From Bryum argenteum (lineage: Eukaryota; Streptophyta; Bryopsida; Bryales; Bryaceae): a stretch of 64,000 nt of DNA. The stretch spans positions 6,745,409-6,809,408 of the forward strand of contig CM073328.1 of assembly GCA_037043015.1 (NCBI GenBank), in the 5' to 3' direction. Position numbers and translations under genes: made by a program. A model generated the notes under the pieces. The model saw only the letters and a program-made list of their open reading frames with translations, was not told where the DNA came from and did no database searches. This document shows positions 34,712-46,198 of this stretch, one piece after another (position 1 is the stretch's first letter; each line of letters begins with the position of its first letter).

Positions 34712-36398
34712 GACACTCTCTAGATTTAGATCATGATCCTTGTTCTTGAGCTATTTTGCATGTCTATAAAAAATTTATAAATATATAAACAACTATCAAA
34801 TATTTGTTTTAAATATGTTTTTTTATTTATAGAAAACGAATCACACTCCTTCATATACGTCGGGAGGGAGTCCATTGATGAAAAAGGTACTAAAGAAAGT
34901 TTGAATCCGAAGATGAGGCACGAATTTGGGTGTAATGGGTCTAGTTTTGGACTACTTTTCCTTCGTGATTCATTTGGCAGTTTTCACCATTGCAAGTTAG
35001 GCTATTATTTGAACCAAGATTTTTTTTTTGATGAATTCTTTTTGGGATAAAGGTGTTATTTAGATGAAGATAATCATCTTTGTAGATAGAAAGTTTCTCA
35101 TTGCAATAAGTCTATTCATAGCATTTTCACTTCAAAGTGAAAACAATGAGATTCTGTGATACTTTTGGGGTACTAAAACATTAAGATCTCGCAATCTATG
35201 AAGCCTAATGACTCAAATTTTGGACCGCGTGAACTACAACAAGTCTATTACAAGTTTTGATGGTTGAGATCTTAATAGCTTATCTTCATTCTCGTTTATG
35301 ACACTTTAAAAAAAAAAAAGGTTTTTTGGCTAAAAATAGGCTGAGATGTTTAGAGGTTAAAGAACATTATATTTGTTTATGAGATTCCTTTACTCATTAT
35401 GAGCTTCTTTTCTTTCATTTCGCATTTAGTATAAGCTTAGAGCATGGCCACTGGCATGCTGCAAGTTTGCACTTGTGGTTCATTGCTCATACTTGTAATC
35501 CCTTTTGTATCCTTTTAAATAATAATATAATAATAACAACAAGTGCATCCAAATTTTATGTAGACAAAAGATTGACATATAAAACTATCAAACATATAGA
35601 ACGATTTTTATATTGTTAATCATAGATCAAACATAAATTAAAAGCAAACACTTATTTGATTCTAAACATAGGCATTATTGGTTGATACTTTGCAGCACCT
35701 AAGACCTTTGTATGTGTTTAGCCAAATTAAAATGACATGAAAATTTATTGCAATTACACACAATGTTACAAATTCCTTGCATGTTGGGTGGAATTAACAT
35801 GAGATTTTTCCTAAATCGTAAAATAGGGATATATTTGGATCATGCAATAACTATGTATCATGATTGTGCAATGGCAATATATTTTCCTCATGCAATGACA
35901 ATATTCCACATTGTGCAATATCATACATTAATAACACAAATAAAAGAGTGGTTGTGCAATGACAGCCAGATGGTGGAATGGCATTTACCTTCATAGGTTG
36001 ATGGTGGAATAATTTTTACCTTGAAATTCTGATGGTGCATTGATAGCCAATGGTGCAATAATTTTTACCTTGATAGCCTATTGTTGCAAACATTTACCTT
36101 CAAAAGTCTCATCATTCAATGACATTTGCATTGATAACGTACCAACAACTTGATCGCACAATGTGACAATTCGGTTTGTGACAAAGCAACACCCCGAATC
36201 CTGCATGCAATGCAATCCTCCCTTTTATAACATAACGAGCCAACGAACGACTCGAATCGTCCGTGCATTGCAATTCTCCCTATACAAGGCAACGAACGAC
36301 TCAAATTGTGCGTGCAATCCAATCCTCTCTTTATAACGCACGCAATCCACCCTTTATAACACAATGAGGACACATTTGTGCAATGACAATTACATTAA
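34712..36398. repeat. Segmental duplication unit, copy 2 (middle part)
   Basis: From about 35000 this is close to 42386-43778, almost base for base over long stretches, and is a more distant relative of 29028-30340. It ends in ttacattaa, the TTAA target of the piggyBac element. No gene; the minus-strand frame at 36373-36116 is a by-product of the repeat array. Confidence 0.75.
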
Positions 36399-38465
36399 CC
36401 CCTAAATATACACTATGTTTTGAGAGCTTGAAAAACCCAAAACTACGATTTTTGACCACTATGTACACGTCGGGGTAAGACCAAATTTTTCAAAGATTTG
36501 TGGTACTTTCACCCGTAGGATCTTGAAGATCACTACCAAAAGTAGGAGTGGCAAAATTTCAATTGTTGGATCATCACCAAATGTGAGATCGGAACATTTC
36601 AAGTTGACTGTAAAGTTCTTTGTTGTCTACTTTGTGCAAAGAGGAACTTGAAGATTTTTAGCCCAAGCATTTTGGTCATACTTTTTCCATGTAGGTAATC
36701 AAGTTGGAAAAATGCATGCAAAATTTGGGAGCCGCTCCATTCTTTTAGGACCTTCGCTTAGATTGCTTTCCACCACAAGGTCTAATTCTTTAAAAAAAAA
36801 GGTAGGCCAGTCCGGTTTTGACTAATGGTACCTGTAACATAGATCCCACGAGCTAGAAGAATGATAAATAGTCCAATGCTTGAGAAATAGTTGTCCATAG
36901 TATTCAAGGCAATGGCCAACATTGTCTAAACCTTCACATAGCCTCATGACCTTGTTGTGGGCTAAATTAGCCTCACTAACTGTAGGTCTTGGTCTAACAA
37001 TCTCACCAACAGAAGGCATTACAGTCGAATCTTTTCCATTGTAAAATTCAAAATTATAAATATACTTAGTAAGAGAGTCACCAAGGCACCAAACTTTGAG
37101 GCCCCATTTCTGGGGCTTTTTGGGCATATACTATCTAATAGGGGAGTAAATTCCCTTATACCTTACCATCGTTTCATCACATCTTTTGAACTTGCCCAAA
37201 GACCATGCACTTTTACACCTATCTCTTATTGCATCCACAAGCCACCTAGTTTGCCCTATTTTATTAAACCCTGAATCTTCCCTTTTAACACCATGCACAT
37301 TAGTTAGATGCAAACACCTTCTTAGCATTTGGAATCTAGCCCTACTTACAATGCTAGAAATCACATTGACATTGGAAGAATTAGCAAGCACCCAATATCC
37401 AATACATATAGTAATTTGGTTGGACTTTCATGCCCATGTACAAAGCCATGGCCATGAAAGCTTTGAGCTTAGGCACGATGTTATCATTCGAAATTTTTTG
37501 CACCTTTTATAGCATGACTCTCATTGACCGGTTGATTAGCAATTTGGCATAGCGGTTTGTTTCTTAGACAATAGAACTCAACATACTTTCTGTCCAAAAG
37601 AAGGCAGTTAATGTCCTAAAACTAGGAATGGCACAATAGTTAGTGGAATGACCTCTTCTCCTTCTAGTAAATGCCATGGGCATTGGTGAGCAAGGAAAAT
37701 GTGAGTCATTCCATGTCTCATCCCAAAACTCCCACTTCAGACCGGTTTGGTTTTGTCCGATATCGACATTGACATCCTTCCTATTACTTTCTGCCTCACT
37801 TTCAATATTGGGCAAAGTTTGAGAGTCATTGCCATTTACCACAATGTTAGGATTCATATCTATTCCTTCAAATTCCACACAATCTAAGTCTCATAATTCC
37901 ATCATACTCCCTTCACAATCACCCCTTACAAATACAGGTTGAGTCTCAGTTAGCCTGCGCACATGAGCCATATGGCCCAGGCAATTTGCTTGGGCCTATG
38001 GGCTGGCGCGCCCCTACACCCCAATCAAATGGGGACAACTGGCAGCCTTTGAAGCCGCTTTTCTTTCACTTTTGGGCTGGTTAAGGTAAAACCCTGGGGC
38101 TACTGGTTCAACCATCTTTTCTACCTACGGGAAGCTCCAGAGAGTCTCCGCACTCCGATTCGTTGAGCGAATTGGAGAGAGGTAAATAAACTGGAGTCGC
38201 ACGCGGAAAGCGGACTCTCCCATCTGCTTGGGTTTGATCGAACGCGCAGAGAGGTCGGAGCCGCATACACGGTTTCAAACGGAGCCGTTTGCCTCATGTG
38301 CGCAGGCTAAGTGTCTCATATGGTTGATGTTTGCTTTAGAGCATGAAGGAGCCCTCCTGAAGCCCCCAATTCCGTCCCTCCGCTGCTCTGCTAGACACCC
38401 AATAGTTGTGGCTCGCCGGAGTCTTTTTTGCAATTCCAGTAGTGCATCAGTTTAGGGTTTAGGGG
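36399..38465 (-). mobile_element. piggyBac-family element with defective transposase
   Basis: Left end CCCCTAAATATACACTATG preceded by TTAA (36395-36398); right end TTTAGGGTTTAGGGG followed by TTAA (38466-38469). A second possible right end is at 38517 (ttagagg before ttaa), supported by the related junction at 56.79 kb. The family cuts and pastes into TTAA sites. The body encodes a broken transposase on the minus strand. A shortened copy lies at 43779-44991 in the next duplicate unit. Confidence 0.8.
36790..37891 (-). pseudogene. piggyBac transposase (DDE_Tnp_1_7) remnant
   Basis: Read on the minus strand, four frame pieces follow in order. 37878-37564 is the N-terminus with WEFWDETWNDSHFP. 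Around 37560-37400 lies a broken helical part. 37391-37131 carries SRARFQMLRRCLHLTN, and DETMVRYKG holding the first catalytic Asp. 37127-36822 carries KPQKWGLKVWCLGDS. The motif MDNYFSS with the second Asp is present only in a shifted frame near 36885. A TAG at 37128-37130 and at least two frameshifts disable it. The order and motifs are diagnostic of piggyBac transposases, which catalyse cut-and-paste transposition at TTAA. The third acidic residue region and the C-terminal Cys-rich domain are not seen. Confidence 0.85.
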
Positions 38466-38469
38466 TTAA

Positions 38470-39034
38470 TTACGGGAATTGTTAATCTCCAAATCGGTGG
38501 CCATGGTCGTTTAGAGGTTAATAAGGGTTAATAAAGGTCAATTGCGGGCCTTGCAGAAGTTTTTGTATTCCTCAAACCTCAATTCTGTAGTTTTTGCGTT
38601 GCTATGGTCACTTCACTTGAGTATGCCTCAATTTCTCACTGGACTCACCACCTGTTATATCAATTTTGTTGCAGAGCACCTGTTTTCTTATTCTGCGCTG
38701 TTGTGGTCACTTCAGGTGAGTATGCTTCAATTGCTCACTGGACTCACCACCTGTTATATCAATTCCGTTGCTGAGCACTTGTTTTCTTTTTCTGTCATTC
38801 GCATTGAAGATCCATAGTTCACTTTTGAGGTTTGAAGTTTCTGTATCTCTCAAACCTCAGTTTCGTGGTCTCTGCGTTTGTGTGGTCAATTCATGTGGGT
38901 ATGCCTCAATGGCTAGATTGTGGCTTCTTAATATCTCCTTTTGAGTACTGCATTCGATCACATTCGGATTGAGCTTCTTTTAAATAATTCCGTCTTCATT
39001 CTAACCTTTTTCGTCTTTTGCAAGTGACGGCGCC
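38470..39034 (+). promoter_or_regulatory. 5' flank of F-box gene 1, with a tandem 100-bp repeat
   Basis: Upstream region of the F-box gene. It contains a two-copy tandem repeat (about 38601-38699 and 38700-38798) built on ggtcacttca, ttgctcactggactcacc and gttatatcaa. The immediate 100 bp before the ATG (ggattgtggcttcttaatat onward) is shared with F-box gene 2 at about 53460-53586, so the proximal promoter was duplicated with the gene. The distal part is shared with 44996-45240. Confidence 0.6.
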
Positions 39035-40354
39035 ATGGAACCTATGGAGGTGGATCGCACAACAGAGCGAATTCTCGCCTTACGAGAGCGCCTAACGACC
39101 TTGGAGGAAGAAGCCACTCTCTTACGCAGGGAGCTCGCATCACTGGAGGGTGGTCACCACACTTGCAGGCACACATGCGCACATCACGAAGCGCTCATAG
39201 ACCCAGCAGTCTGGAGCAACATGCCCAAGGAGCTTCTGCAACTGATCTTCGCCCGCTTACCACTCACAGACACAGTGCTTATCCAGAGCCTCTCCCGAGA
39301 ATGGTGGCGAATCAGCCAACAGCAGTCCTTCCGACGCTTGTGCGCACTCTCAGAGTCACCGAAGATGTTCGCCTTGGTCGAGGAGGCAGCACTCGAAGGG
39401 AAGGGCGACATCAGCATCCGCTTGTTCGATGGGGAGGGCCAAAGATGGCACACGTATGAGATGCAGATCAAGCCCGGCTTTCATGGTGATACCATGCTTG
39501 CTTGTGATGGAGGACTTGTCTGCTTCGTGTCCAGGATGTTGGACAAGGAGCACCACCCACTCGCAATTGCAGTCATCAATCCGTTAACGAAGCAGTACCG
39601 AACTCTCCCGAACTCACCCTCGTTGTCCAAAATCCAACCGAAGATGGTGCAGCTCGTGATGGACCGAGCCACGAAAGATTACAAGGTGATCGTGGTTGGC
39701 AGGAAGCGAAAAGGCACAGGGAAGTTCTTCGGGAGGGTGTGGAGCTCGGCAACTGGCAAGTGGAACCGAGCTAATGTCACGGATGACCTATTCTTTGGAC
39801 ACCGTTTTCGATTCTACCGAGGTGGAAACGACAGGCTTGACGCTTACAACGTCGGCCCCTGCTTCTACGATTGCCAAGAATCTGATCTTCATGAGCTCAA
39901 TGGTGATCCACCGTTGGCTTCCTGCAAGGCCTATGCTCTCATCACCGATCGGTTGTTCGTGTTGAACTACGAGACGAGGATGCAGCCTGGTGCAGGATTG
40001 GGTCGCTACATGATCCTCTCCCACTTCGTGTTGTCAGAGTATCAGGGCCAACGGAAGCTGCCTCACTGGGTGAGAATACGAGACCACGAGTGCACTCCGC
40101 TGACGACTGGCGCGGCCGTGGTGGCACTGTCGGAGCATTTCTACACCGTTTTGCATGCTTGCAGGAACTACGTGATGGTGACGGTGGTGAGCAATGAGTT
40201 CGGGATCTACAAAGCGGCCATGACGTGGTTGTATGACTTGCTGAGTTTCCAGTGGCAGGAGCTTCCGCCTGCACCTGCTGTTCCTTGCATTGGTGAGATG
40301 GAGCCCTCTCCTCTCGAGGCCATGAGTGAGCTCCACTGGGATGTAGTTCCATAG
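39035..40354 (+). CDS. F-box protein 1 (F-box with beta-propeller-like C-terminus)
   Basis: Single exon, 439 codons, first ATG of the frame. Order: a short acidic start (MEPMEVDRTTERI), a coiled coil rich in Leu and Glu (about residues 9-40), an F-box (about 63-102; NMPKELLQLIFARLPLTDTV, then REWWRISQQQSFRRLC), and a C-terminal region of about 330 residues with NPLTKQYRTLPNSP and ATKDYKVIVVGRKR, which resembles plant F-box associated/kelch-type domains. F-box proteins join the SKP1-CUL1 ubiquitin ligase, with the C-terminus choosing the substrate; the substrate is unknown. GC-rich coding sequence in an AT-rich setting. A paralogue lies at 53587. The frame is intact and has no introns, as in many expanded plant F-box families. 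Confidence 0.9.
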   Translation: MEPMEVDRTTERILALRERLTTLEEEATLLRRELASLEGGHHTCRHTCAHHEALIDPAVWSNMPKELLQLIFARLPLTDTVLIQSLSREWWRISQQQSFRRLCALSESPKMFALVEEAALEGKGDISIRLFDGEGQRWHTYEMQIKPGFHGDTMLACDGGLVCFVSRMLDKEHHPLAIAVINPLTKQYRTLPNSPSLSKIQPKMVQLVMDRATKDYKVIVVGRKRKGTGKFFGRVWSSATGKWNRANVTDDLFFGHRFRFYRGGNDRLDAYNVGPCFYDCQESDLHELNGDPPLASCKAYALITDRLFVLNYETRMQPGAGLGRYMILSHFVLSEYQGQRKLPHWVRIRDHECTPLTTGAAVVALSEHFYTVLHACRNYVMVTVVSNEFGIYKAAMTWLYDLLSFQWQELPPAPAVPCIGEMEPSPLEAMSELHWDVVP

Positions 40355-41489
40355 CTTAACTTTGAGACATAATTAAGCTCTTGATCGGCAGTGAGTAGAG
40401 AGGCTTAAGTAGACACATGGAAACCGCCAATTTCAATGGTGGTGTTTTTGCACACAATTTGGCACAAAGAGCGGCTATTTTATATGGATCACTCGTGTGA
40501 GTATGTATGAAATGTCATTCGTGGCTGGCTTCTCTGTGAGTTTCAATGGGATTTGGTTTGTGCCAGCACTTCAAATGAGGCTGTGAGATACTAAACTTCA
40601 GTGCATAATTCCACATTTAGTTACCGTTTTATATTCGAACTTCTAAGCAGGATGAATAACAGAGTAGTCATGGTTGGAACCATGCATGGACCAGAATTGC
40701 TATGCCATAAGTAAGAAAAATTAATATTATAGATACAAAGTAGGGCTCCAAATCAGGATTGATGTAACAAACGGAGTACGCAGCAAGAAAATGTGAAAAA
40801 TTGAGGCATTCTCACCTGACAGTCTGACACAGCAACAAGGCTACGGCATTGAGGCTTTAAAAATGGGCATGCGTACAGGAGCTCATGCAAAGCCAACAAT
40901 TGCGCAAAGAAATCAAAATGATTTTCTACATTGAGGCTCAATTTTTGGATCGAACTGCTGGATCGAACGGAGTGTGGGTTCCTTAGCACCCATTAGGCAC
41001 TGAATTGGGAGCGCGATGGTGAGTGATGCAATGGCGATCAACTGGGGTTTTCTAGAGAACAGAGTTAAGACATGCATGCTGGGGTTTAGGGTTCAAGATG
41101 CCACAGCATCAAGTGTGTTGAGACCATGTCAATTCAGTAATGAGGGCAATGTTTATTACTATGATCGGTTGCAGGCTAAGACCGGGACATACTGTACTCT
41201 CAACAACATACAGTGTTGTGGGCTCATGGAGATGAGATGGATCAACTCTACAATGTATTCATGATCCGTCTTAAGGTTTGTCTTCATAATATCTTTTAGG
41301 GTTTTGTTGAAACATTATATCTTTTAGGGTTTCATTGAAACATTATAGCATTTAGGGTTTCATTGAAACATTATAGCATTTAGGGTTTCGTTGAAATTCT
41401 TGAATTGACCTTACACTCGGAAGATTTTAGTAGCCATAAGTTTGTTTTTTTTTTTAGACATTCCGATAGTGGTGTTCGAGAAGCATTAA
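40355..41489. other. 3' flank of F-box gene 1
   Basis: Contains the 3' UTR and sequence shared with 54907-55440 (behind F-box gene 2) and, from about 41075, with 45280-45691. A tttagggttt-type block repeats four times at 41296-41395 (unit of about 28 bp, gggtttcattgaaacattat). No additional gene is supported; the frame at 41016-41264 is not conserved with its duplicate. Confidence 0.6.
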
Positions 41490-41595
41490 CACTACTACAA
41501 TTTGAGGAGGTTTGCAATGTTATTCTCTCAAACGTTGCTGAAGTTTAGCGTTATTGCATCACCAATCAACGTTATTTATAGTCAAGTTGAGAACA

Positions 41596-41628
<33 letters not shown>

Positions 41629-41768
41629 TTTTTTTATTATTTTTTTATTTTTATTTTTATTTTTTGAGAACGTTGCTCATGCAAGTATCAAGACGTTGCT
41701 AAACTTGAGCAACGTTTACACAAAAGCAACCTTTGTAACGTTTCAAAACCCTCTCTTTTCTAGTAGTG
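41490..41768. mobile_element. Short element with CACTA-like ends and TTAA flanks, copy 1
   Basis: Starts CACTACTACAATTTGAGG and ends CTTTTCTAGTAGTG. TTAA flanks both sides (41486-41489 and 41769-41772). Size 279 bp. Internal aacgttgct motifs recur in both orientations. The TIR resembles CACTA elements, but a 4-bp TTAA duplication is not the 3-bp one expected. Copies are at 45692-45934 and about 55651-55877. Confidence 0.75.
41595..41664. repeat. (TTA)n and T-rich microsatellite
   Basis: About 12 TTA units followed by T-rich tracts inside the short element. The duplicate copy at 45806-45831 has a pure poly-T run here instead, which shows that the tract varies in length. Confidence 0.9.
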
Positions 41769-41772
41769 TTAA

Positions 41773-42340
41773 GTATCGAGCCCTCCAAGCAAGGAGTACA
41801 ATGTTTTCTTGAAGTTGCGTGATTACTTCATGTGGTGTTTAGCGCAATAGTTTAGAAGGGTTTACTTTCAATAGATAGCGTTAGCTTCATTGCATGATTC
41901 AATTGCCAAATATATCCATACACAACCACTTCAAGCTCCAGCCTCACAATGAAAATTTGTAATACTTCTTGCAGCGTGTAAACTCTATATGACCATACCG
42001 ACAAGAACTGTGGGTAGCGCGTTCAAAGCATAAATATCTCAAAGACATACATACGGTCATGGTTGTAGGTGATGTAGATCTTACATGGGACTTGAGCAGT
42101 TAATGCAAAAAGATGACCCTTGGTACAAAAAAGCCTTTCTTCATCATCAAACTGATGAGACCTTATAGATTGTGAGATCATGATATTTTAGTGTACAATA
42201 TAGGTTACAGAATACCATTATCTCCACTTTGAAGTGAAAATATTACGAGCATGAAATTTGCAATCAAAAAATTACTGACTAGAAAGTTGTTCATCTTCAT
42301 CTTAGAAATATGGCTTGTTGGAAAGTTGTTCATCTTCATC
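41773..42340. repeat. Segmental duplication block after the F-box gene
   Basis: Starting gtatcgagccctccaagc, it matches 46203-46990 closely except for the piggyBac MITE present there at 46534. It provides the empty site ttgagcagttaatgca at 42094-42109. No gene. Confidence 0.7.
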
Positions 42341-42385
42341 GCCAGTAAGAAGAATCTGAACTAGCTCTCCAAGCTCAATGGACGC
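42341..42385 (+). pseudogene. 45-bp fragment of exon 8 of the 20.3-25.1 kb gene at a duplication junction
   Basis: The bases gccagtaagaagaat and ctctccaagctcaatgg match exon 8 at about 23876-23920. A TAG now interrupts the frame. Immediately after gacgc the sequence switches to tatttgaaccaagg, the start of the next AT-rich unit. This marks a recombination breakpoint inside the gene fragment. Confidence 0.8.
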
Positions 42386-43778
42386 TATTATTTGAACCAA
42401 GGTTTTTTTTTTGATGATTTGTATTTGGGATAAAGGTGTTATTGAGATGAAGATAATCATCTTTGCAATTAGAAAGTTTCTCATTGCAATAAGTCTATTC
42501 ATAGCATTTTCACTTCAAAGTGAAAACAATGAGATTGTATGATACTTTTTGAGTGCCAATACGTAACTCTCTCTATAAAGCCTCATGACTCAAATTCTGG
42601 ACCGCGTGACCTACAACAAGTCTATTACAAGTTTTTATGGTTGAGATCTTAATAGCTTATCTTCATTCTCGTGTAGGACACTCTAAAAAAAAAAAAACAA
42701 AGTGTTTTTTGGCTAGAAATAGGCTGAGATATTTAGAGGTTAAAGAACATTATATTTGTTTATGAGATTCCTTTTTTCATTATGAGCTTCTTTTGTTTCA
42801 TTTCGCATTATTATGAGCTTAGAGCATGGCCACTGGCATGCTGCAAGCTTGCACTTGTGGTTCACTGCTCATACTTGTAATCCCTTTTGTATCCCTTTAC
42901 ATAATATATCAATCACAACAAGTGCATCCAAATTCTCTATAGACAAAAGCTTGACATATAAAACTATCAAACATATAGAACGATTTTTATATTGTTAATC
43001 ATAGATCAAACATAAATTAAAAGCAAACACTTATTTGATTCTAAACATAGGCATCATTGGTTGATACTTCACAGCAACTAAGACCTTTGTATGTGTTTAG
43101 CCAAATTAAAATGACATGAAAATTTATTGCAATTACACACAATGTTACAAATTCCTTGCATGTTGGGTGGAATTAACATGAGATTTTTCCTAAATCGTAA
43201 AATAGGGATATATTTGGATCATGCAATAACTATGTATCATGATTGTGCAATGGCAATATATTTTCCTCATGCAATGACAATATTCCCGATTGTGCAATAT
43301 CATACATTAATAACACAAATAAAAGAGTGGTTGTGCAATGACAGCGAGATGGTGCAATGACATTTACCTTCATAGGTTGATGGTGGAATAATTTTTACCT
43401 TGACATTCTGATGGTGCATTGATAGCTCAATGGTGCATTAAATTTTACCTTGATAGCCTATTGTTGCAAACATTTACCTTCAAAAGTCTCATCATTCAAT
43501 GAAAATTGCATTGATAACGTAACAATAACTTGATCGCACAATGTGACAATTCGGTTTGTGACAAAGCAACACCCCGAATCGTGCGTGCAATGCAATCCTC
43601 CCTTTTATGATATAACAAGCCAACGAACGACTCGAATCGTGCGTGCATTGCAATTCTCCCTATATAACGCAACAAACGACTCGAATTGTGCGTGCAGTCC
43701 AATCCTCTCTTTATAACGCACGCAATCCACCCTTTATACTGCAATGAGGACACATTCGTGCAATGACAATTACGTTAA
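42386..43778. repeat. Segmental duplication unit, copy 3 (middle part)
   Basis: Almost collinear with 35000-36398, including the gcaatgaca and acgactcgaatcgtgcg arrays and the TTAA at 43775-43778 that receives the second piggyBac copy. No gene. Confidence 0.8.
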
Positions 43779-44991
43779 CCCCTAAATATACACTATGTTT
43801 TGAGGGCTTGAAAACCCAAAACCACGATTTTTGACCACTATGTACACGTCAGGGTAAGACCAAATTTTGCAAAGATTTGTGGTACTTTCAACCGTAGGAT
43901 CTTGAAGATGACTACCAAGAGTAGGAGTGCTAAAAATTTCAATTGTTGGATCATCACCAGATGGGAGATAGTAATTTGGTTGGACTTTCATGCCCATGTA
44001 TAAAGCCATGGCCATGAAAGCTTTGAGCTTAGGCACAATGTTATCCTTCCAAATTTTTTGCACCTTTTATAGCACACTCTCATTGACCGGTTGATTAGCA
44101 TAGCGGTTTGTTTCTTAGACAATAGAACTCAACATACTTTTTGTCAAAAGAAGGCAATTAATGTCCTAAAACTAGGAATGGCACAGTAGTTAGTGGAATG
44201 ACCTCTTCTCCTTCCAGTAAATGCCATGGGCATTGGTGAGTAAGGGAAATGTGAGTCATTCCATGTCTCATCCCTAAACTCCCACTTTAGACCGGTTTGG
44301 TTTTGTCCAATATCGACATTGACATCCTTCCCATTACTTTCTGCCTCACTTCCAATATTGGGCAAAGTTTGAGAGTCATTGCCATTTACCACAATGTTAG
44401 GATTTATATCCATTCCTTGAAATACCATCTAAGTCTGATAATTCCATCATACTCCCTCCACAGTCACCCCTTACAAATACAGATTGAGTCTTAGTTAGTC
44501 TTAGCAATTTGCTTGGGCATGTGGGATGGCGGGCCTCCACCCTACAATTAAATGGGGGAGTGGCAGCCTTGGGAGATGCTTTTCTTTCACTTTTGGGCTG
44601 GTTAAGGTAAAATCGTAGAGGAACCATCTTTTCTCTCCACTGGAAGCTCTAGAGAGTCTCCCCACTCCGATTCGTTGAGCGAATTGGAGAGAGGTAAACA
44701 AACTGGAGTCGCACGCGAAGAGCGAACTCTCCCGTTTGCGTGCGTTTGATCATACGCGCAGAGGTCGGAGCCGCATACACGATTTCAAACGGAGCCGTTT
44801 ACCTCTTGTGCGCAGGCTAAGTGTCTCACTTACATGTATGGTTGATGTTTGCTTTAGAGCATGAGGGAGCCCTCCTTAAGCCCCCAATTCCGTCCCTCCG
44901 CTGCTATGCTGGACACCCAATAGGCCAATAGTTGTGGCTCGCCAGAGTCTTTTTTGCAATTCCAGTAGTGCATCAGTTCACGGTTTAGGGG
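43779..44991 (-). mobile_element. piggyBac-family element, internally deleted copy
   Basis: Left end CCCCTAAATATACACTATG and right end GGTTTAGGGG, with TTAA at 43775-43778 and 44992-44995 (an alternative right end is at 45042). Relative to 36399-38465 it lacks about 0.8 kb, the segment matching roughly 36592-37411. That removes the catalytic core of the transposase and leaves only the N-terminal piece (minus strand, 44428-44144) and a small internal piece. It is incapable of self-mobilisation. Confidence 0.8.
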
Positions 44992-44995
44992 TTAA

Positions 44996-45691
44996 TTACG
45001 GAATTGTTAATCTCCGAATCGGTGGCCATGGTCGTTTAGGGGTTAATAAGGGTTGATGAAGGTCAATTGCGGGCCTTGCAGAAGTTTTTGTATTCCTCAA
45101 ACCTCAATTCCGTAGTTTCTGCGTTGCTGTGGTCACTTCACTTGAGTATGCCTCAATTGCTCACTGGACTCACCACCTGTTATATCAATTTTGTTGCAGA
45201 GCACCTGTTTTCTTTTTCTGCGTTGCTGTGGTCACTTCACGTGCATGTCAACACGTGCATATCTTTTTAAAAGATGCATCCTGGGGTTTAGGGTTCAAGG
45301 ATGCCACAGCATCAAGTGTGCTGAGACCATGTCAATTCAGTAATGAGGGCAACATTTATTACTACGATCGGTTGTAGGCTAAGACCGGGACATACTGTAC
45401 TCTCTACAACATACAGTTTTGTGGGCTCATGGAGATGAGACGGATCAACTCTACAATGTATTCATGATCCGTCTTAAGGTTTGTCTTCATAATATCTTTT
45501 AGGGTTTTGTTGAAACATTATATCTTTTAGGGTTTCATTGAAACATTATAGCATTTAGGGTTTCATTGAAACATTATAGCATTTAGGGTTTCGTTGAAAT
45601 TCTTGAATTGACCTTACACTCGGAAGATTTTAGTAGCCATAAGTTTGTTTTTTTTTTAGACATTCTGCTAGTGGTGTTCGAGAAGCATTAA
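44996..45691. repeat. Segmental duplication unit, copy 3: F-box flanks without the gene
   Basis: Matches 38470-38735 up to about 45242, then jumps near 45275 to sequence matching 41070 onward. The whole F-box gene 1 equivalent (about 2.3 kb) is missing. The short bridge at 45243-45274 (tgcatgtcaacacgtgcat and following) matches neither side. Confidence 0.8.
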
Positions 45692-45934
45692 CACTACTAC
45701 AATTTGAGGAGGTTTGCAATGTTATTCTCTCAAACGTTGCTGAAGTTTAGCGTTATTGCATCACCAATCAACGTTATTTATATTTTATAGTCAAGTTGAG
45801 AACATTTTTTTTTTTTTTTTTTTTTTTTTTTGAGAACGTTGCTCATGCAAGTATCAAGACGTTGCTAAACTTGAGCAAAGTTTACACAAAAGCAACCTTT
45901 GTAACGTTTCAAACCCCTCTCTTTTCTAGTAGTG
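45692..45934. mobile_element. Short element with CACTA-like ends and TTAA flanks, copy 2
   Basis: Starts CACTACTACAATTTGAGG after TTAA (45688-45691) and ends TTTTCTAGTAGTG before TTAA (45935-45938). It is 243 bp and carries a poly-T tract at 45806-45831. A piggyBac MITE has inserted into the adjoining TTAA. Confidence 0.75.
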
Positions 45935-45938
45935 TTAA

Positions 45939-46198
45939 CCCCTAAAGATCCAAGAAAGCCGAAATGGCTTTTTGGGATTTCCGCAGGGAAAACTTTCAGC
46001 CAACTTTGACCATTATAATCTCAAAATTGGAGAAAAATTAACGGTTCAAATTTGTTATTAGAGTAAAGGGTCAAGTTAGCTTCAAGATCCTACGGTTGGA
46101 TCTTCTAATTAATGCTTAGATTGAGTTTCTTTGGGCCTGAAGTAGAAGAAGGTTATTTTTGACGATTTAAACAATTTTGTGTCAAGGATCTTTAGGGG
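45939..46198. mobile_element. piggyBac MITE 1, 260 bp
   Basis: Termini CCCCTAAAGATCC and GGATCTTTAGGGG (13-bp perfect), flanked by TTAA at 45935-45938 and 46199-46202. The duplicate unit reads agtagtgttaagtatcgag at 41762-41780, an exact empty site with one TTAA. The core contains cctacggttggatc, related to the subterminal ccgtaggatcttgaag of the piggyBac elements nearby, which are the likely source of mobilising transposase. Confidence 0.95.

Noticed and set aside
39163..40352. Overlapping antisense and shifted frames across the F-box genes (also at 53.7-54.9 kb)
   Set aside because: They shadow the GC-rich F-box coding sequence; substitutions between the paralogues respect the F-box frame.
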